Positions 43,858 through 53,841 are shown, counted from the first letter of the stretch. The stretch: 64,000 nt of DNA from Verrucomicrobiota bacterium (GCA_004293445.1 RDYP01000002.1:1-64000), one strand, 5' to 3'. The notes: a model not told the origin generated them from the letters alone. Made by a program: numbers and translations.

Positions 43858-46800
43858 AGCATTTTGTCACCGCGCTCATTCTTGGCACCGCCTCAGCGCC
43901 AGCCGCGATCTCTCCCCTGAACTTCGGCTTCGAGGACCTGTCGGGAATCTTTCCCAACGGGTGGACTGCCGCTGGCTCCGTTTCCCAATCCGCAGGACTG
44001 GGGAGCCCCGTTGCCGCCACGCTCGCCAATGGGGCCTCCCTTCATCAGGACTTCGCGCCAACACTGACCGATGGACTTCGCGTCTTTACCGGTTCCTTCA
44101 GCCTTCGCATCGACGGCAGCGGCGCTATCGCGACGAACACCGCACGTGTCCGATTTCGCGGCAATAACGATGTCGATAACTTGATCACGCTTCGGCTTTC
44201 GTCAGCCGGCTTGGACTGCGCTACCAATGGAACTTGGGCAGTCCTCGCCCCCTTTGCAAATCAGCGCGGCATCACCTATCAGATCACGCTAGAGGTCGGG
44301 AATCTGGATACCGACGCGAACATGGAGTACCGCGTCACATGCAGCGATGGAACCAACACCATCACCAGTGCTGTGCAAAATGTCTGGCATGCCACCAGCA
44401 CGACCACCAACTACCCGTTCGAGACGATCCGCTTCGAATCCGGCGCGGGAAATACCCTAATCGTGGACAACCTCACGCTCGCCGATTCCACGCCACCCAG
44501 CCAGCTGGTAGCGAATCCCGGATTTGAGATCCTGCCTTTCCCCTCATCATGGAGCAGCACCGGCGGTGCCGTCTCGGTCACCGGACTCAACGGCACGCCA
44601 AACGCCGCGCGCCTTCCCTACAATACATCGGCGACCATCGGCCAGACCCTCACGGGCGTCCCCGCAGATTTCACGGCAGAAGCCACGTTTCAAATCGCGG
44701 GCAACGGCGAGGCCCAAGCCTTCCGCTGGCAACTCGGCGATGGCACAAACGCTGCGATCGATCTCCGAACCACCAATGGCGGAGCCTTACAGGTCAAGCT
44801 CGAAGGTGAATGGGCCACGATGCAGCAATGGACCGACAACGCAGGATTCAACGTTCCCGCCAATAAAAGCATTCGCATCCGAGCGATCGGACGCGATTTC
44901 GGCAGCCCGATCGCATCCTATGACATTCTTTGGTCAGACCCTGCATCGACCGAATTGGTCCATGCCGTGACCGGACTCACCACTTTCGCGTCCTCCGGAG
45001 TTCCCTCCGCACCTCCCACTTTCATCGGCTTCGTCCGCGACTTGACCGCAGCCAATTCCTTCGTGGTCGATGATGTCTCCGTGCTCGCCAGCGCGGCCAA
45101 CTCTCCCATTGCCGACTACAAGGCAAAAGTCATCGTCCCGCCCATCCAGTCGGGAACGCTCGCCATCTCCGGCATCTATCCACACCTCGCCCTCACTCAC
45201 GCCCACAATTCGGAACTCGGCATCAGCGGAGTCGTTCCATGGGCGGGCAAACTCTGGGCAATCGAATACTTCGCAGGCGGCGGAAATACCGATGGCTCAC
45301 CGCATTTGTTCTCCATCGAGGACAATCTCACGCTAACCCCACACCGCAGGTACTATGGTGGCTCCATCGCCTCACGTCTGATTCATCAAAACAAACTGAT
45401 CCTAGGTCCTTACATCATCGATGACCAAGGCGGCATCCGCGAATGGCGGGTCTATCCCGACATGTACGGCCAGCACGTCAGCGCCGTCGCCACGGATTTG
45501 AACGATCCAAACAAGATCAACACTGCCGGACTGTCGAACGAGCGCTGGGCGATCGATCTCTCGGGCACCGCCGATCCCCTACCCGCCACGCAGGTAATCC
45601 AGCAGCATACCCTCAATGCCATCAGCTCGCCCAAATACGGTTTCACCGGCAAACACTGCAAAGGGGCCCGCACCGGACAAGGCGTCACCGTTTATGGCTC
45701 GAATGGCGAGGGTTCATGGCCCGGCGGGGCGGGATCACTCTTCGAGTGGACCGGCGTGGAGTCCGGCAATGTCACCAACGACCTCAACCAGTGGAAACTC
45801 GTCGAGCGCATCCAGATCAACGAAATCACCGGTCCCGGCGGCATTCATGGCGAGGTCACCCCGAACGAACCCATATGGGCGATGGGCTGGGACCATCGCT
45901 CAGTCGTACTGATGTGCCGCGACGCGATCACAGGTTGGCACAAATACCGTTTTCCCAAAGCCTCACACACCCACGACAACACGAATGGCTGGCATGTGGA
46001 GTGGCCACGGATTCGCGATATCGGTCTGCCTTCAGGAAATTTTCTCATGAACCAGCATGGGCTGATGTACGAGTTTCCACCAAACTTCGCTCCCGGCAGG
46101 ACCGGCGGCATCCGCCCACTCTCGACCTTCCACAAAATGATCGTCGATTACGCCGATTGGAACGGCAGGATCATCATGGGCTGTAACGATAGCTCCTCTT
46201 TCGGCAATCCACTCTACGGCAGGGTGAACTCCAATTTCCTCTTCATGGAAAAAGACGATCTCCCCTTCTACGGCGAGCGCCCGGAAGGCATCGGAAGCGT
46301 CTGGTATCAGGAAAACGTCAACGCCAACCCGATCGAGCAGTCACCCACCGACCTCGTCGCGCCGACGCGAAATCCGAGCGATCCAATGTTCATCTCCGGC
46401 TTTGCCAAACGCGTGCTGCATGTCAGCCACAGCAGTGCCGGACCGATCGATTTCATACTGCAAATCGACCCCACAGGAACAGGCTCTTGGATCAACCACC
46501 AGAGCATCACCGTTCCGTCCAACGGCTATCAATACCTGATTCTCCCCGAGAATCTAACAGCCTGCTGGGCCCGCCTCGCCACCAGCAGCGACGCCAACAA
46601 CGTGTCGGCGACCTTCTATCTGAGCAACCCTCGCCGCGCACCCGATCCGCGTCTCACGCAAGGTCTCGCCGATGCAGCCTTCACCGGCACTCGCTCGGAC
46701 GGATTCGTCCGCAGCCTGCCTTCCTCGGATTACACGTCACCCATCGACCTCGAATTCGCTGCGAACCTTATCGGCCCAGACAACAGCGTCGCCTCCACCG

Positions 46801-47978
46801 GATATTACCGCGTGGATCAGAACCTGAACATCGCCCCCGTCGCCAACCCGACCGCCGAGACGGCCCTCCGCACGGCTGCCGTCTCCAGCCAAGACTACCA
46901 AGTCGACGCCGCGTCGGTCATCATCGACGATACCACCCACGGCCGAGTCCGCCTACCCAAGGGATCGTCCTCCTACGACAGCGCCGGCCTCACCGGCTGG
47001 TTCCGCGGCAGACGGGAAGTCGTGACCGAACGCGCCGTCATGAACATTCACGGCACCTTCTACGAACTGCCGCGCGGCGATGCCTCATCAGGCGGAATTC
47101 GCCGGATTCGCCCCATCACCACCCACAACAAGCTCATCCGGGATTTCTGCTCGTGGCGCGGCTTACTCGTTCTAACAGGCTTGCCCGCCACCGCCTCCGA
47201 TAGCGCACACGTCCGAGTTTCGTCCGATGGCCAGGCCGCTCTCTGGTTCGGAAATATCGACGACCTCTGGCGATTCGGCCAACCCTCCGGCATCGGCGGC
47301 CCCTGGCTGGACACGGCGATCACCGCGAACACGCCGTCCGATCCGTATCTGATGAGAGGCTATGACACGAAAGTGCTCCGCATTTCTCATAACGCCGAGA
47401 CCGCGGTCAATTTCACCGTGCAGGTCGATGTCCTCGGCAACAACACTTGGCGGAACTATCAGACCTTCACCGCCCAGCCTAGAATCCCCTTCGTCCACAC
47501 GTTCCCCGATGGCTACTCTGCCTATTGGGTGAGACTTTCGAGCGACACATCCACCACTGCCAGCGCCCAGTTCACCTACGGCGTCGCACCCGGGGCAAAA
47601 TTCACCGATTGGCTCGAAGCCGAGAACGCCTCCTCCATCGACACGGGTATCGGCCAAGACGGCCTGAGCCCACTCGTCGAATATGCCTTTGGCCGATCTC
47701 CCTCGCAGCCCGACACCCTCGGTGACAGATACTCTCTCTCTCCAGACAAAGAGCGGCTTTCCATCATCGTTCGCGACGATGACCCGGATCTTGAAATCGT
47801 GATCGAGATTTCAAGCTCTCTCGCCGCAGACTCATGGGAACTACTACCCGCCTCCAATGAAATGGGTAACGTCGACCAATCCCAAGTTCCCGCTGGAATG
47901 CGTCGCCGCGTCTTTGATCTACCGAAGAATGCCGACCGCCTCTTCGCGCGAACCCGTGTTCAAATCAGAGGGCGTTAA
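43854..47978 (+). CDS. Giant secreted protein of unknown function with internal duplication
   Basis: A 1374-residue protein with signal peptide (about 1-18). I recognise no catalytic family. Two N-terminal beta domains resemble carbohydrate-binding modules (FGFEDLSGIFPNGWTAAGS; NPGFEILPFPSSW). The central part looks propeller-like: VPWAGKLWAIEYF, then a block with MNQHGLMYEFPP, GGIRPLSTFHKMI and WNGRIIMGC near 725-780. A similar block recurs with MNIHGTFYELP, GGIRRIRPITTHNKLI and WRGLLVLTG near 1063-1110. The tail contains LSPLVEYAFGRSP and a C-terminal domain of the type found in neighbouring secreted proteins. Its start overlaps the stop of the mosaic protein gene, and a GH78 gene follows after 19 bp. 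A role in binding or cutting the same polysaccharide is likely but unproven. Confidence 0.82.
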   Translation: MKHFVTALILGTASAPAAISPLNFGFEDLSGIFPNGWTAAGSVSQSAGLGSPVAATLANGASLHQDFAPTLTDGLRVFTGSFSLRIDGSGAIATNTARVRFRGNNDVDNLITLRLSSAGLDCATNGTWAVLAPFANQRGITYQITLEVGNLDTDANMEYRVTCSDGTNTITSAVQNVWHATSTTTNYPFETIRFESGAGNTLIVDNLTLADSTPPSQLVANPGFEILPFPSSWSSTGGAVSVTGLNGTPNAARLPYNTSATIGQTLTGVPADFTAEATFQIAGNGEAQAFRWQLGDGTNAAIDLRTTNGGALQVKLEGEWATMQQWTDNAGFNVPANKSIRIRAIGRDFGSPIASYDILWSDPASTELVHAVTGLTTFASSGVPSAPPTFIGFVRDLTAANSFVVDDVSVLASAANSPIADYKAKVIVPPIQSGTLAISGIYPHLALTHAHNSELGISGVVPWAGKLWAIEYFAGGGNTDGSPHLFSIEDNLTLTPHRRYYGGSIASRLIHQNKLILGPYIIDDQGGIREWRVYPDMYGQHVSAVATDLNDPNKINTAGLSNERWAIDLSGTADPLPATQVIQQHTLNAISSPKYGFTGKHCKGARTGQGVTVYGSNGEGSWPGGAGSLFEWTGVESGNVTNDLNQWKLVERIQINEITGPGGIHGEVTPNEPIWAMGWDHRSVVLMCRDAITGWHKYRFPKASHTHDNTNGWHVEWPRIRDIGLPSGNFLMNQHGLMYEFPPNFAPGRTGGIRPLSTFHKMIVDYADWNGRIIMGCNDSSSFGNPLYGRVNSNFLFMEKDDLPFYGERPEGIGSVWYQENVNANPIEQSPTDLVAPTRNPSDPMFISGFAKRVLHVSHSSAGPIDFILQIDPTGTGSWINHQSITVPSNGYQYLILPENLTACWARLATSSDANNVSATFYLSNPRRAPDPRLTQGLADAAFTGTRSDGFVRSLPSSDYTSPIDLEFAANLIGPDNSVASTGYYRVDQNLNIAPVANPTAETALRTAAVSSQDYQVDAASVIIDDTTHGRVRLPKGSSSYDSAGLTGWFRGRREVVTERAVMNIHGTFYELPRGDASSGGIRRIRPITTHNKLIRDFCSWRGLLVLTGLPATASDSAHVRVSSDGQAALWFGNIDDLWRFGQPSGIGGPWLDTAITANTPSDPYLMRGYDTKVLRISHNAETAVNFTVQVDVLGNNTWRNYQTFTAQPRIPFVHTFPDGYSAYWVRLSSDTSTTASAQFTYGVAPGAKFTDWLEAENASSIDTGIGQDGLSPLVEYAFGRSPSQPDTLGDRYSLSPDKERLSIIVRDDDPDLEIVIEISSSLAADSWELLPASNEMGNVDQSQVPAGMRRRVFDLPKNADRLFARTRVQIRGR

Positions 47979-47997
47979 CCTCGTTCAGGCAAACTCC

Positions 47998-50900
47998 ATG
48001 ATCTCAAGACTCGCTGCAGTCATCTTCTTTTCCATCGCCGCTAACGCACTGGCCATCACCCCGGTCGCACTCCGCTGCGAGAACCGGGCCGACCCCCAAG
48101 GAATCGAAGCAACGACGCCCCGACTCTCTTGGAAACTGCAATCTGGGGATGGAGAGACGAACAAATCCCAAAGCGCCTACCAACTCCTCGTTGCCAGCTC
48201 CGCAACACTGCTGTCCGCGGATACCGGCGATCTCTGGGATAGCGGCAAAGTGGTGTCATCCCAATCACGCGCGATCCGCTACAATGGCCAAGGCCTGACA
48301 TCCTCACAGACAATTCATTGGAAGGTTCGCGTCTGGGACGAGTCGAACCTCGTCAGCGCATGGAGCCCTGCCGCAACGTGGACCATGGGATTGCTGGATC
48401 CTGCCGACTGGCAAAGTGCCTCATGGATTGGCGCGCCCGATTCCTCACCCGTCCTCGGCTACGCGGTCGAATCCAACACCGCCAACGTGGAGAAATGGGT
48501 GCAGGTGGATCTGGGTGCGGAGCACCCTCTCGATTCCATTCTCATCCGCCCTCAATACCACAACGACCCCGGCGCGGGCGGCTGGGTCGCCGGCTACGGA
48601 TTTCCCACGCGCTTCAAGATCGAGCTCTCCAACACCGCGGACTTTTCCTCATCCATCGTCGTCGCCGATCACACCGCGGAGGATTTTCCGAATCCGGGCC
48701 ATAACGCCCTCTCTATCCCTACCCCTGGTACCACCGCCCGCTACCTCCGCTTCACCGCCACGCAACTCTGGCAACGCGCTCCCGGCCTCAACCACGTATT
48801 CACCCTCGCTGAAATCGAGGCCATTTCCGCCACCTCCAATCTCGCACTCAAGCAGCCTGTCAGCTCAAACGACAGCTACGAAGGCTCCGGCTGGAGCAAA
48901 AACCAGCTCACCGATGGGAAATGGCAGCAAGCTCTTCCCTCGAACCTGCTGGCAAATCCCCACTCCGCCATCCTCCTGCGTAAGAAACTCCCGATCAACA
49001 AGCCCATCAAACGGGCACTCGCCGCGATCGGGACCGTGGGCTACTCGGAACTCATCATCAATGGGAGCAAGGCGGGCGACGCTCAACTCTCCCCCGAATA
49101 CACCGACTATCGGAAACGCGTCCCCTACCTCGTACACGAGGTCACCGACTCGCTCCACCAAGGAGACAACGCGCTCTGCATCGAACTCGCCAACGGCTTC
49201 GCCGCCACGCCTGGTGGCGGCTATCTCGGCTGGTATGGACGATCCGCCCCCGCCCGAGTTCTGTTCCACATGCTCGTAGAGTTCACCGATGGCAGCAGTC
49301 AGAGCATCGTTTCCGATGGTTCTTGGAAATGGAACATCGGCGAAAACAGCTTCAACGATCTCTGGGTCGGCGAACGCATCGACAAACGACTCGCCAAAAC
49401 AGGATGGCAGCTCGCGAACTATGAAGACGAAAGCTGGTCGCCAGCCAGCCTGCTCCCCACGCCGACCGGAACCCTCTTCGCCCGCAGCATCGCGCCGGTG
49501 AAAGTTCTGGAAACCGCCTCACCCACATCGATCGAAGGCAACGTGTTCCACTTCGACCACCTCGCCACCGGCTGGCTGAGGCTGAAGACCAGCGGCAGTG
49601 CGGGCAACATGGTCAGCGTCTTGCAGCGAGGAGATTTCTCTTCGGCCTTCGGTCAAACGGCCTTCCCCGAAGGACCCCAGGTCGGCATGCAGTGCACCCT
49701 CAGCGGCAATGGCGAGGAGCTGTTCGAACCGAAGTGGTATTTCCACACCATCAGCAAGAGCGTACGCGTCGAAGGCCTCACCGCGCCTGTCACACCGGAC
49801 ACACTCACCCGGGTCTCGGTAGGCATCGATCTCCCGCGCGCCGGAAACTTCGAGTGCTCCAGCCCCTTTCTCAACGAACAGTATCAAAGCCTTCTGCGCA
49901 CCCAGCGTAACTACAACTTCGACTACCCGATGGATCCCAGCCGCGAGAAGACCGGCTGGTCACAAGACGTGATGGGGATGATCCATACCAGCGTCTATGA
50001 TTTCGATGCCGAAGAGTTCTACTGGAACTGGTGGAAAAGCATGCGCGACACCCAACAGGCCAGCGGATACCTCGATCCCGTCATGCCCCAAATCGACGTC
50101 GCGGTCCCCGGCTACAACGGTCCGTGGTGGGCGGGCATGATCGTTTACACACCGTGGCACCTCTACACCTACTACGGAGATCGTAAATACATCGAGGAGG
50201 CATACCCCGCGATGAAATCCTTCATGAACCACATGGCGACGCGGGCCGATGCGGATAAGGTGATCTCGTGGGGCCTTGGCGATTGGATCGAGGTCGGCTC
50301 AACCAGTTTCCCAACTCGGACTTCGGTTTCCATCACTTCGACCTGCGCCTACTACCTCTACGCGACCATCCTCCAACGCTCGGCGGAACTCATCGGCGAC
50401 AGCACCGATGCGGCGCTCTATGCCTCCTTGGCCGATCAGATCAAGGACGGCTTTAATCGCCGCTTCGTCAACGCGACTACCGGACAGGTTGGAAGCGTCA
50501 CAGATACCCAAACCGCACAGATCCTGCCGCTTTACCTCGGGATGATCCCCGACAATCAAAAGCAACTCGTGCTCAACCGGCTCGTCGCCAACATCCACGA
50601 ACGCTCCGATCACGTCGGCACCGGCTTTGTCGGAACCATTCACCTGCTCTTGGGCCTCCCAGAACTTGGACAGGCGGAACTTACCCACCGGATGGTCACA
50701 CAACTCGACTACCCCGGCTGGAACACACTCGTCCAAAACGGCGTGCAGATGGAAACCTGGAACGGCGGCCAAGTCCAAATGCCGTCGCTTGGCGGCCCCA
50801 TCGGAGCCTACCTTTATCAGATCCTCGGCGGCATCCGCCCCGCAGAACCCGGCTTTAAAAAAGTGCTGATCAAACCCGCCATGGTCGGGGATCTCAGCTA

Positions 50901-52128
50901 CGTCAACACCCACCACGACGGCCCGTACGGACGGATCATCAGCAACTGGCGAAGAGAAAACGGCCAGTTCTCCCTGAATGCCAGCATCCCACCGAACAGC
51001 ACGGCGACCGTGGTCCTGCCCGACGGCTCCAGCCACGATGTCGGCTCAGGCACCTACCAATGGAGCATCGCCCTCCCCATCGCACCCCGGACCGGGGGCA
51101 TCCTCCTGAAGGACCATTTCGACACGAACAACGAAAGCGCTGCGAATTTCAACTCAACGCTCGGAACCGACCAGCAAGGCACTCTTGCTCCCGCTTCCTA
51201 CAGCACCACCACGGCAGGCCAGAACTGGCAGGCCCAACATGGCAATGGAGGGGAAATGTTGCTCGTGGGCGACGCCGGATACAGTGCATCCGCCGCTCTC
51301 AATCTCGATTTCTCGTTGCCTTCGAACGATGCCGACCTCCCGCTGTCGATTGAGTTCGACGCCCGGGTCACCGATACCAACAACAGTAACTGCTGGGCAT
51401 CGATCAGCATCGGCAGCGCCAAGAACATCACCGCCAACGACAATCGCGCCCGCTTTGGCATCCTTCCCGTCATCGATGGCTCTCTGCAAATTTGGTCCAA
51501 TGGCGCCCAGCGCCCGGTCGCCAGCCGAAGCGGAAACAAGTTCCGCATCGTCCTTTCCAACAACGCCGGAACCGGATCCGCCTTCAACGGAAATGGCTCC
51601 AAAGTCACACTCTACAGCGGCGATACTCTCGTCGGCACTTACCCGACCAACCAGCTCGCCACGGGCGACGGCTACCTCAGTTTCGCCGCCAACCCTTACA
51701 ACGGCTCTTGGAACATCACGCGAATCGACAATCTCAACATCACTCTTGTCTCCGATTATGAAATCTGGCGGAGCGCACTCGGAATCAGCGGCGGCCCGGA
51801 TGGCGACGAAGATCTCGATGGCCTCAGCAACGAAGAGGAATACATCTTTGGCCTCGACCCCAAGAGCAGCGCCTCCACCCAGCCTTACCTCGCGTTCCCT
51901 GCACCCGCCACCGGTACCTTTAGCTACACGCGGCGCAGGCGATCCCTCACAAGCCTCGATTTCTCCGTCTGGTATTCCGAATCCCTCACTCCCGATTCCT
52001 GGTTCAAAGACGAAAACGCCATCGAAGAAGTCACCGGCACAAACGGCGACACGGAGAACGTACTCGTCACCCTCTCTCCAATTCTCCGGACAAAAAGCCG
52101 CCTTTTCGTTCGGGTCCAATCGCTCTGA
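47998..52128 (+). CDS. Secreted GH78 alpha-L-rhamnosidase with F5/8C-like insert
   Basis: A 1376-residue enzyme with signal peptide (about 1-19). The N-terminal GH78 beta domain (LRCENRADPQGIEATTPRLS, WKVRVWDESN) is interrupted by an F5/8 type C/CBM32-like module (about 150-285: WVQVDLGAEHPLDSILIRP, ARYLRFTATQLW). The catalytic domain has DYPMDPSREKTGWSQD (Glu650) and QMETWNGGQ (Glu919), and ends with HHDGPYGRI and IPPNSTATVVLP. Then come the shared lectin-like module (LLKDHFDTNNESAANFN) and the DEDLDGLSNEEEYIFGLDP tail ending LFVRVQSL. The motif variant (REKTGW) places it in a different GH78 subgroup from the two at 13.6-21.6 kb. The start ATG 47998 begins the signal peptide. Confidence 0.92.
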   Translation: MISRLAAVIFFSIAANALAITPVALRCENRADPQGIEATTPRLSWKLQSGDGETNKSQSAYQLLVASSATLLSADTGDLWDSGKVVSSQSRAIRYNGQGLTSSQTIHWKVRVWDESNLVSAWSPAATWTMGLLDPADWQSASWIGAPDSSPVLGYAVESNTANVEKWVQVDLGAEHPLDSILIRPQYHNDPGAGGWVAGYGFPTRFKIELSNTADFSSSIVVADHTAEDFPNPGHNALSIPTPGTTARYLRFTATQLWQRAPGLNHVFTLAEIEAISATSNLALKQPVSSNDSYEGSGWSKNQLTDGKWQQALPSNLLANPHSAILLRKKLPINKPIKRALAAIGTVGYSELIINGSKAGDAQLSPEYTDYRKRVPYLVHEVTDSLHQGDNALCIELANGFAATPGGGYLGWYGRSAPARVLFHMLVEFTDGSSQSIVSDGSWKWNIGENSFNDLWVGERIDKRLAKTGWQLANYEDESWSPASLLPTPTGTLFARSIAPVKVLETASPTSIEGNVFHFDHLATGWLRLKTSGSAGNMVSVLQRGDFSSAFGQTAFPEGPQVGMQCTLSGNGEELFEPKWYFHTISKSVRVEGLTAPVTPDTLTRVSVGIDLPRAGNFECSSPFLNEQYQSLLRTQRNYNFDYPMDPSREKTGWSQDVMGMIHTSVYDFDAEEFYWNWWKSMRDTQQASGYLDPVMPQIDVAVPGYNGPWWAGMIVYTPWHLYTYYGDRKYIEEAYPAMKSFMNHMATRADADKVISWGLGDWIEVGSTSFPTRTSVSITSTCAYYLYATILQRSAELIGDSTDAALYASLADQIKDGFNRRFVNATTGQVGSVTDTQTAQILPLYLGMIPDNQKQLVLNRLVANIHERSDHVGTGFVGTIHLLLGLPELGQAELTHRMVTQLDYPGWNTLVQNGVQMETWNGGQVQMPSLGGPIGAYLYQILGGIRPAEPGFKKVLIKPAMVGDLSYVNTHHDGPYGRIISNWRRENGQFSLNASIPPNSTATVVLPDGSSHDVGSGTYQWSIALPIAPRTGGILLKDHFDTNNESAANFNSTLGTDQQGTLAPASYSTTTAGQNWQAQHGNGGEMLLVGDAGYSASAALNLDFSLPSNDADLPLSIEFDARVTDTNNSNCWASISIGSAKNITANDNRARFGILPVIDGSLQIWSNGAQRPVASRSGNKFRIVLSNNAGTGSAFNGNGSKVTLYSGDTLVGTYPTNQLATGDGYLSFAANPYNGSWNITRIDNLNITLVSDYEIWRSALGISGGPDGDEDLDGLSNEEEYIFGLDPKSSASTQPYLAFPAPATGTFSYTRRRRSLTSLDFSVWYSESLTPDSWFKDENAIEEVTGTNGDTENVLVTLSPILRTKSRLFVRVQSL

Positions 52129-52525
52129 GTTGACCTGATCGCCGAAAGCCGGACAGCAGAATCTCAAGATTTTCCTGCCGAGCCGTTGTTTTATTTTTTT
52201 TAGGATTGGTTTTTCAGGGCGAGCTCTTGCGGCGTGAAGCGGTCCAATCATCCGTTTGGTCTCATCAGATTAGAATCCTGCTTCCAGCGATCGAGTTTCC
52301 AGTGTGCATCCAGCAGGTCAAAAGCAGGTGCGTGCTCAACACGATCTCTCCGAATTCAAGCTGCTTGAGCGCGTAGACGACTTGCTCAGGCGTGTGATTG
52401 CTTTTTTCATTTTTACGATGTGGTGAGCGGTTCACCACGCCGAAAATCCTCAAGCTCCCCTCCGTCCAGTTTTCGGGAACCACGTCAGCGACCGCCAATT
52501 CTTTCGCAGAGCACTGATGATGAGA
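52129..52525. other. Intergenic stretch after the GH78 operon
   Basis: No gene is supported; an open frame across 52265-52807 runs through the tRNA and is not credible. A T-rich run (about 52188-52201) after the GH78 stop could help end transcription, but no clear stem precedes it. A 7-5-7 inverted repeat GTGGTGA/TCACCAC lies at 52420-52438. Nothing else is evident. Confidence 0.5.
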
Positions 52526-52610
52526 TACCACCGGCCGGACTCGAACCGGCACGCAGGTTGCCCTGCAACGGATTTTAAGTCCGCGGCGTCTACCATTCCG
52601 CCACGGTGGC
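52526..52610 (-). tRNA. tRNA-Leu (anticodon UAA)
   Basis: On the minus strand the sequence starts GCCACCG and closes with CGGTGGT plus discriminator A. The anticodon arm reads GGACT-TAA-AATCC, giving UAA. A long variable arm typical of Leu (TGCAGGGCAACCTGC region) and the T-arm GGTTCGAGTCC are present. The length is 85 nt. The first acceptor pair is G-U, and CCA is not encoded. Confidence 0.96.
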
Positions 52611-52737
52611 TTTCTCCAACTACACGACCCAAGTCGCTCGCGTAGCCTGAGGCACCGCCCCTCCCCCGTCGAGCCCCGAAAATCACCTCTTAAAAATTGC
52701 CCGTATCGAGCTGCGACACTCCCGTCGCGCCCCTCCC

Positions 52738-53841
52738 TTACGGATGCTCTCGCAGGTACTCCTGCAAGGCGAGGAATCCCCCAATCAACCGGGGGCTCTC
52801 CTCCCACGCCACGGTCTCGCCCAGCATTCGTCGGCCCATCCGCCGCATGACCTCACCGGCATCTCGCGCCCGTAAGCCATGGGCTCGCAGCCGATCCTTG
52901 CTGCCATCCGGCTGAAAAGTCCACGCAAAGGCAGGCCGCAAGGCCACCCCTCGACGATCCCACTCCCGACTCTCGCCAAAGCGCAAATCCGCGAACCACA
53001 CGCCGTCCGCCGCCTCACGGGCGATCCACCAACCGCGGGAGAAACGCTGCAAAGTCCGCACCTCGGCCGCCCCTGCATGACGTGCCGCAATTTCCTCGCC
53101 CTTCGGCACCACGGTCCAACGAATCGGAGCGGACGCGGAGTCAAACACCGATCGATACCCGATCCAAATCTCGTCCGGCCGCTCGATCAATACGCGCCAT
53201 AACACGATGTTGAACGGCGTGGGTGCCTCCATCCCTCGCTTCCATTCGATCCCCCGCCGCCCGAGGTCGGCAGCGACCGCTTGGCGAACGAGTTGCTTCG
53301 CCCCGAAACTCAGCCCGACATAAAAGCTGCTGATCGCCACACCCCAAGCAGCCACCCGCAGCCCTCGACCCTTCTTCCAATCCTTCGGCGCGATGAACCC
53401 ACCGATCCCCACCGCCACCAACAGCGGCAAGGTGAAGAAGGGATCGATGATGAACAGGTTGTCGAACGACACCCATTCCATCGGCAAGGGATCGAACACT
53501 CCGGTCCCGTAAACCGTGAACACATCGATCAGCACGTGAGTGCTCCAAGCCAGAAACACAAAGAACCCCGCCCTTGATGGCGCGACCTTGTCCCGCTTCC
53601 AACGCCGCGCCAGCGGCTTGGCCAGCAGCCAGGACAACAACAGCATCAGCCAAATGGAATGCGAGATCCCTCGATGTACCCGCAGGTCCCACGCCGTCGG
53701 CAGGAACCACGTGAAGACGACATCGAGGTCCGGCAGAGTTCCAAAGAGCGCACCCCACGCCAAAGCGCGACGTCCCAGTTGGCGACCGAGCACCATCTGC
53801 CCGACCACCGCACCGAGCGCTGCCTGCGTGAGCGAATCCAT
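52738..53841 (-). CDS. YdjM/DUF457-type membrane metal-dependent hydrolase
   Basis: About 367 residues. The N-terminus MDSLTQAALGAVVGQ, GTLPDLDVVF, HRGISHSIWLMLLLSW and STHVLIDVFTVYGTG carry the His/Asp residues of the LexA-binding, inner-membrane-associated putative hydrolase family (PF04307). Four or five hydrophobic segments occupy the first 200 residues. The C-terminal 160 residues form a soluble domain usual in the longer Gram-negative members. The start at ATG 53839-53841 matches the family N-terminus. The reaction is unknown. It is not obviously part of an operon; the FKBP terminator lies just upstream. Confidence 0.87.
   Translation of the reverse strand: MDSLTQAALGAVVGQMVLGRQLGRRALAWGALFGTLPDLDVVFTWFLPTAWDLRVHRGISHSIWLMLLLSWLLAKPLARRWKRDKVAPSRAGFFVFLAWSTHVLIDVFTVYGTGVFDPLPMEWVSFDNLFIIDPFFTLPLLVAVGIGGFIAPKDWKKGRGLRVAAWGVAISSFYVGLSFGAKQLVRQAVAADLGRRGIEWKRGMEAPTPFNIVLWRVLIERPDEIWIGYRSVFDSASAPIRWTVVPKGEEIAARHAGAAEVRTLQRFSRGWWIAREAADGVWFADLRFGESREWDRRGVALRPAFAWTFQPDGSKDRLRAHGLRARDAGEVMRRMGRRMLGETVAWEESPRLIGGFLALQEYLREHP

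Noticed and set aside
51120-52128. Separate plus-strand gene at 51185-52138
   Set aside because: It is another frame of the GH78 gene's C-terminal module and tail, with Ser/Pro/Thr-rich shadow composition.
52265-52807. A 180-residue minus-strand open frame
   Set aside because: It runs through the tRNA-Leu gene and has no recognisable family.
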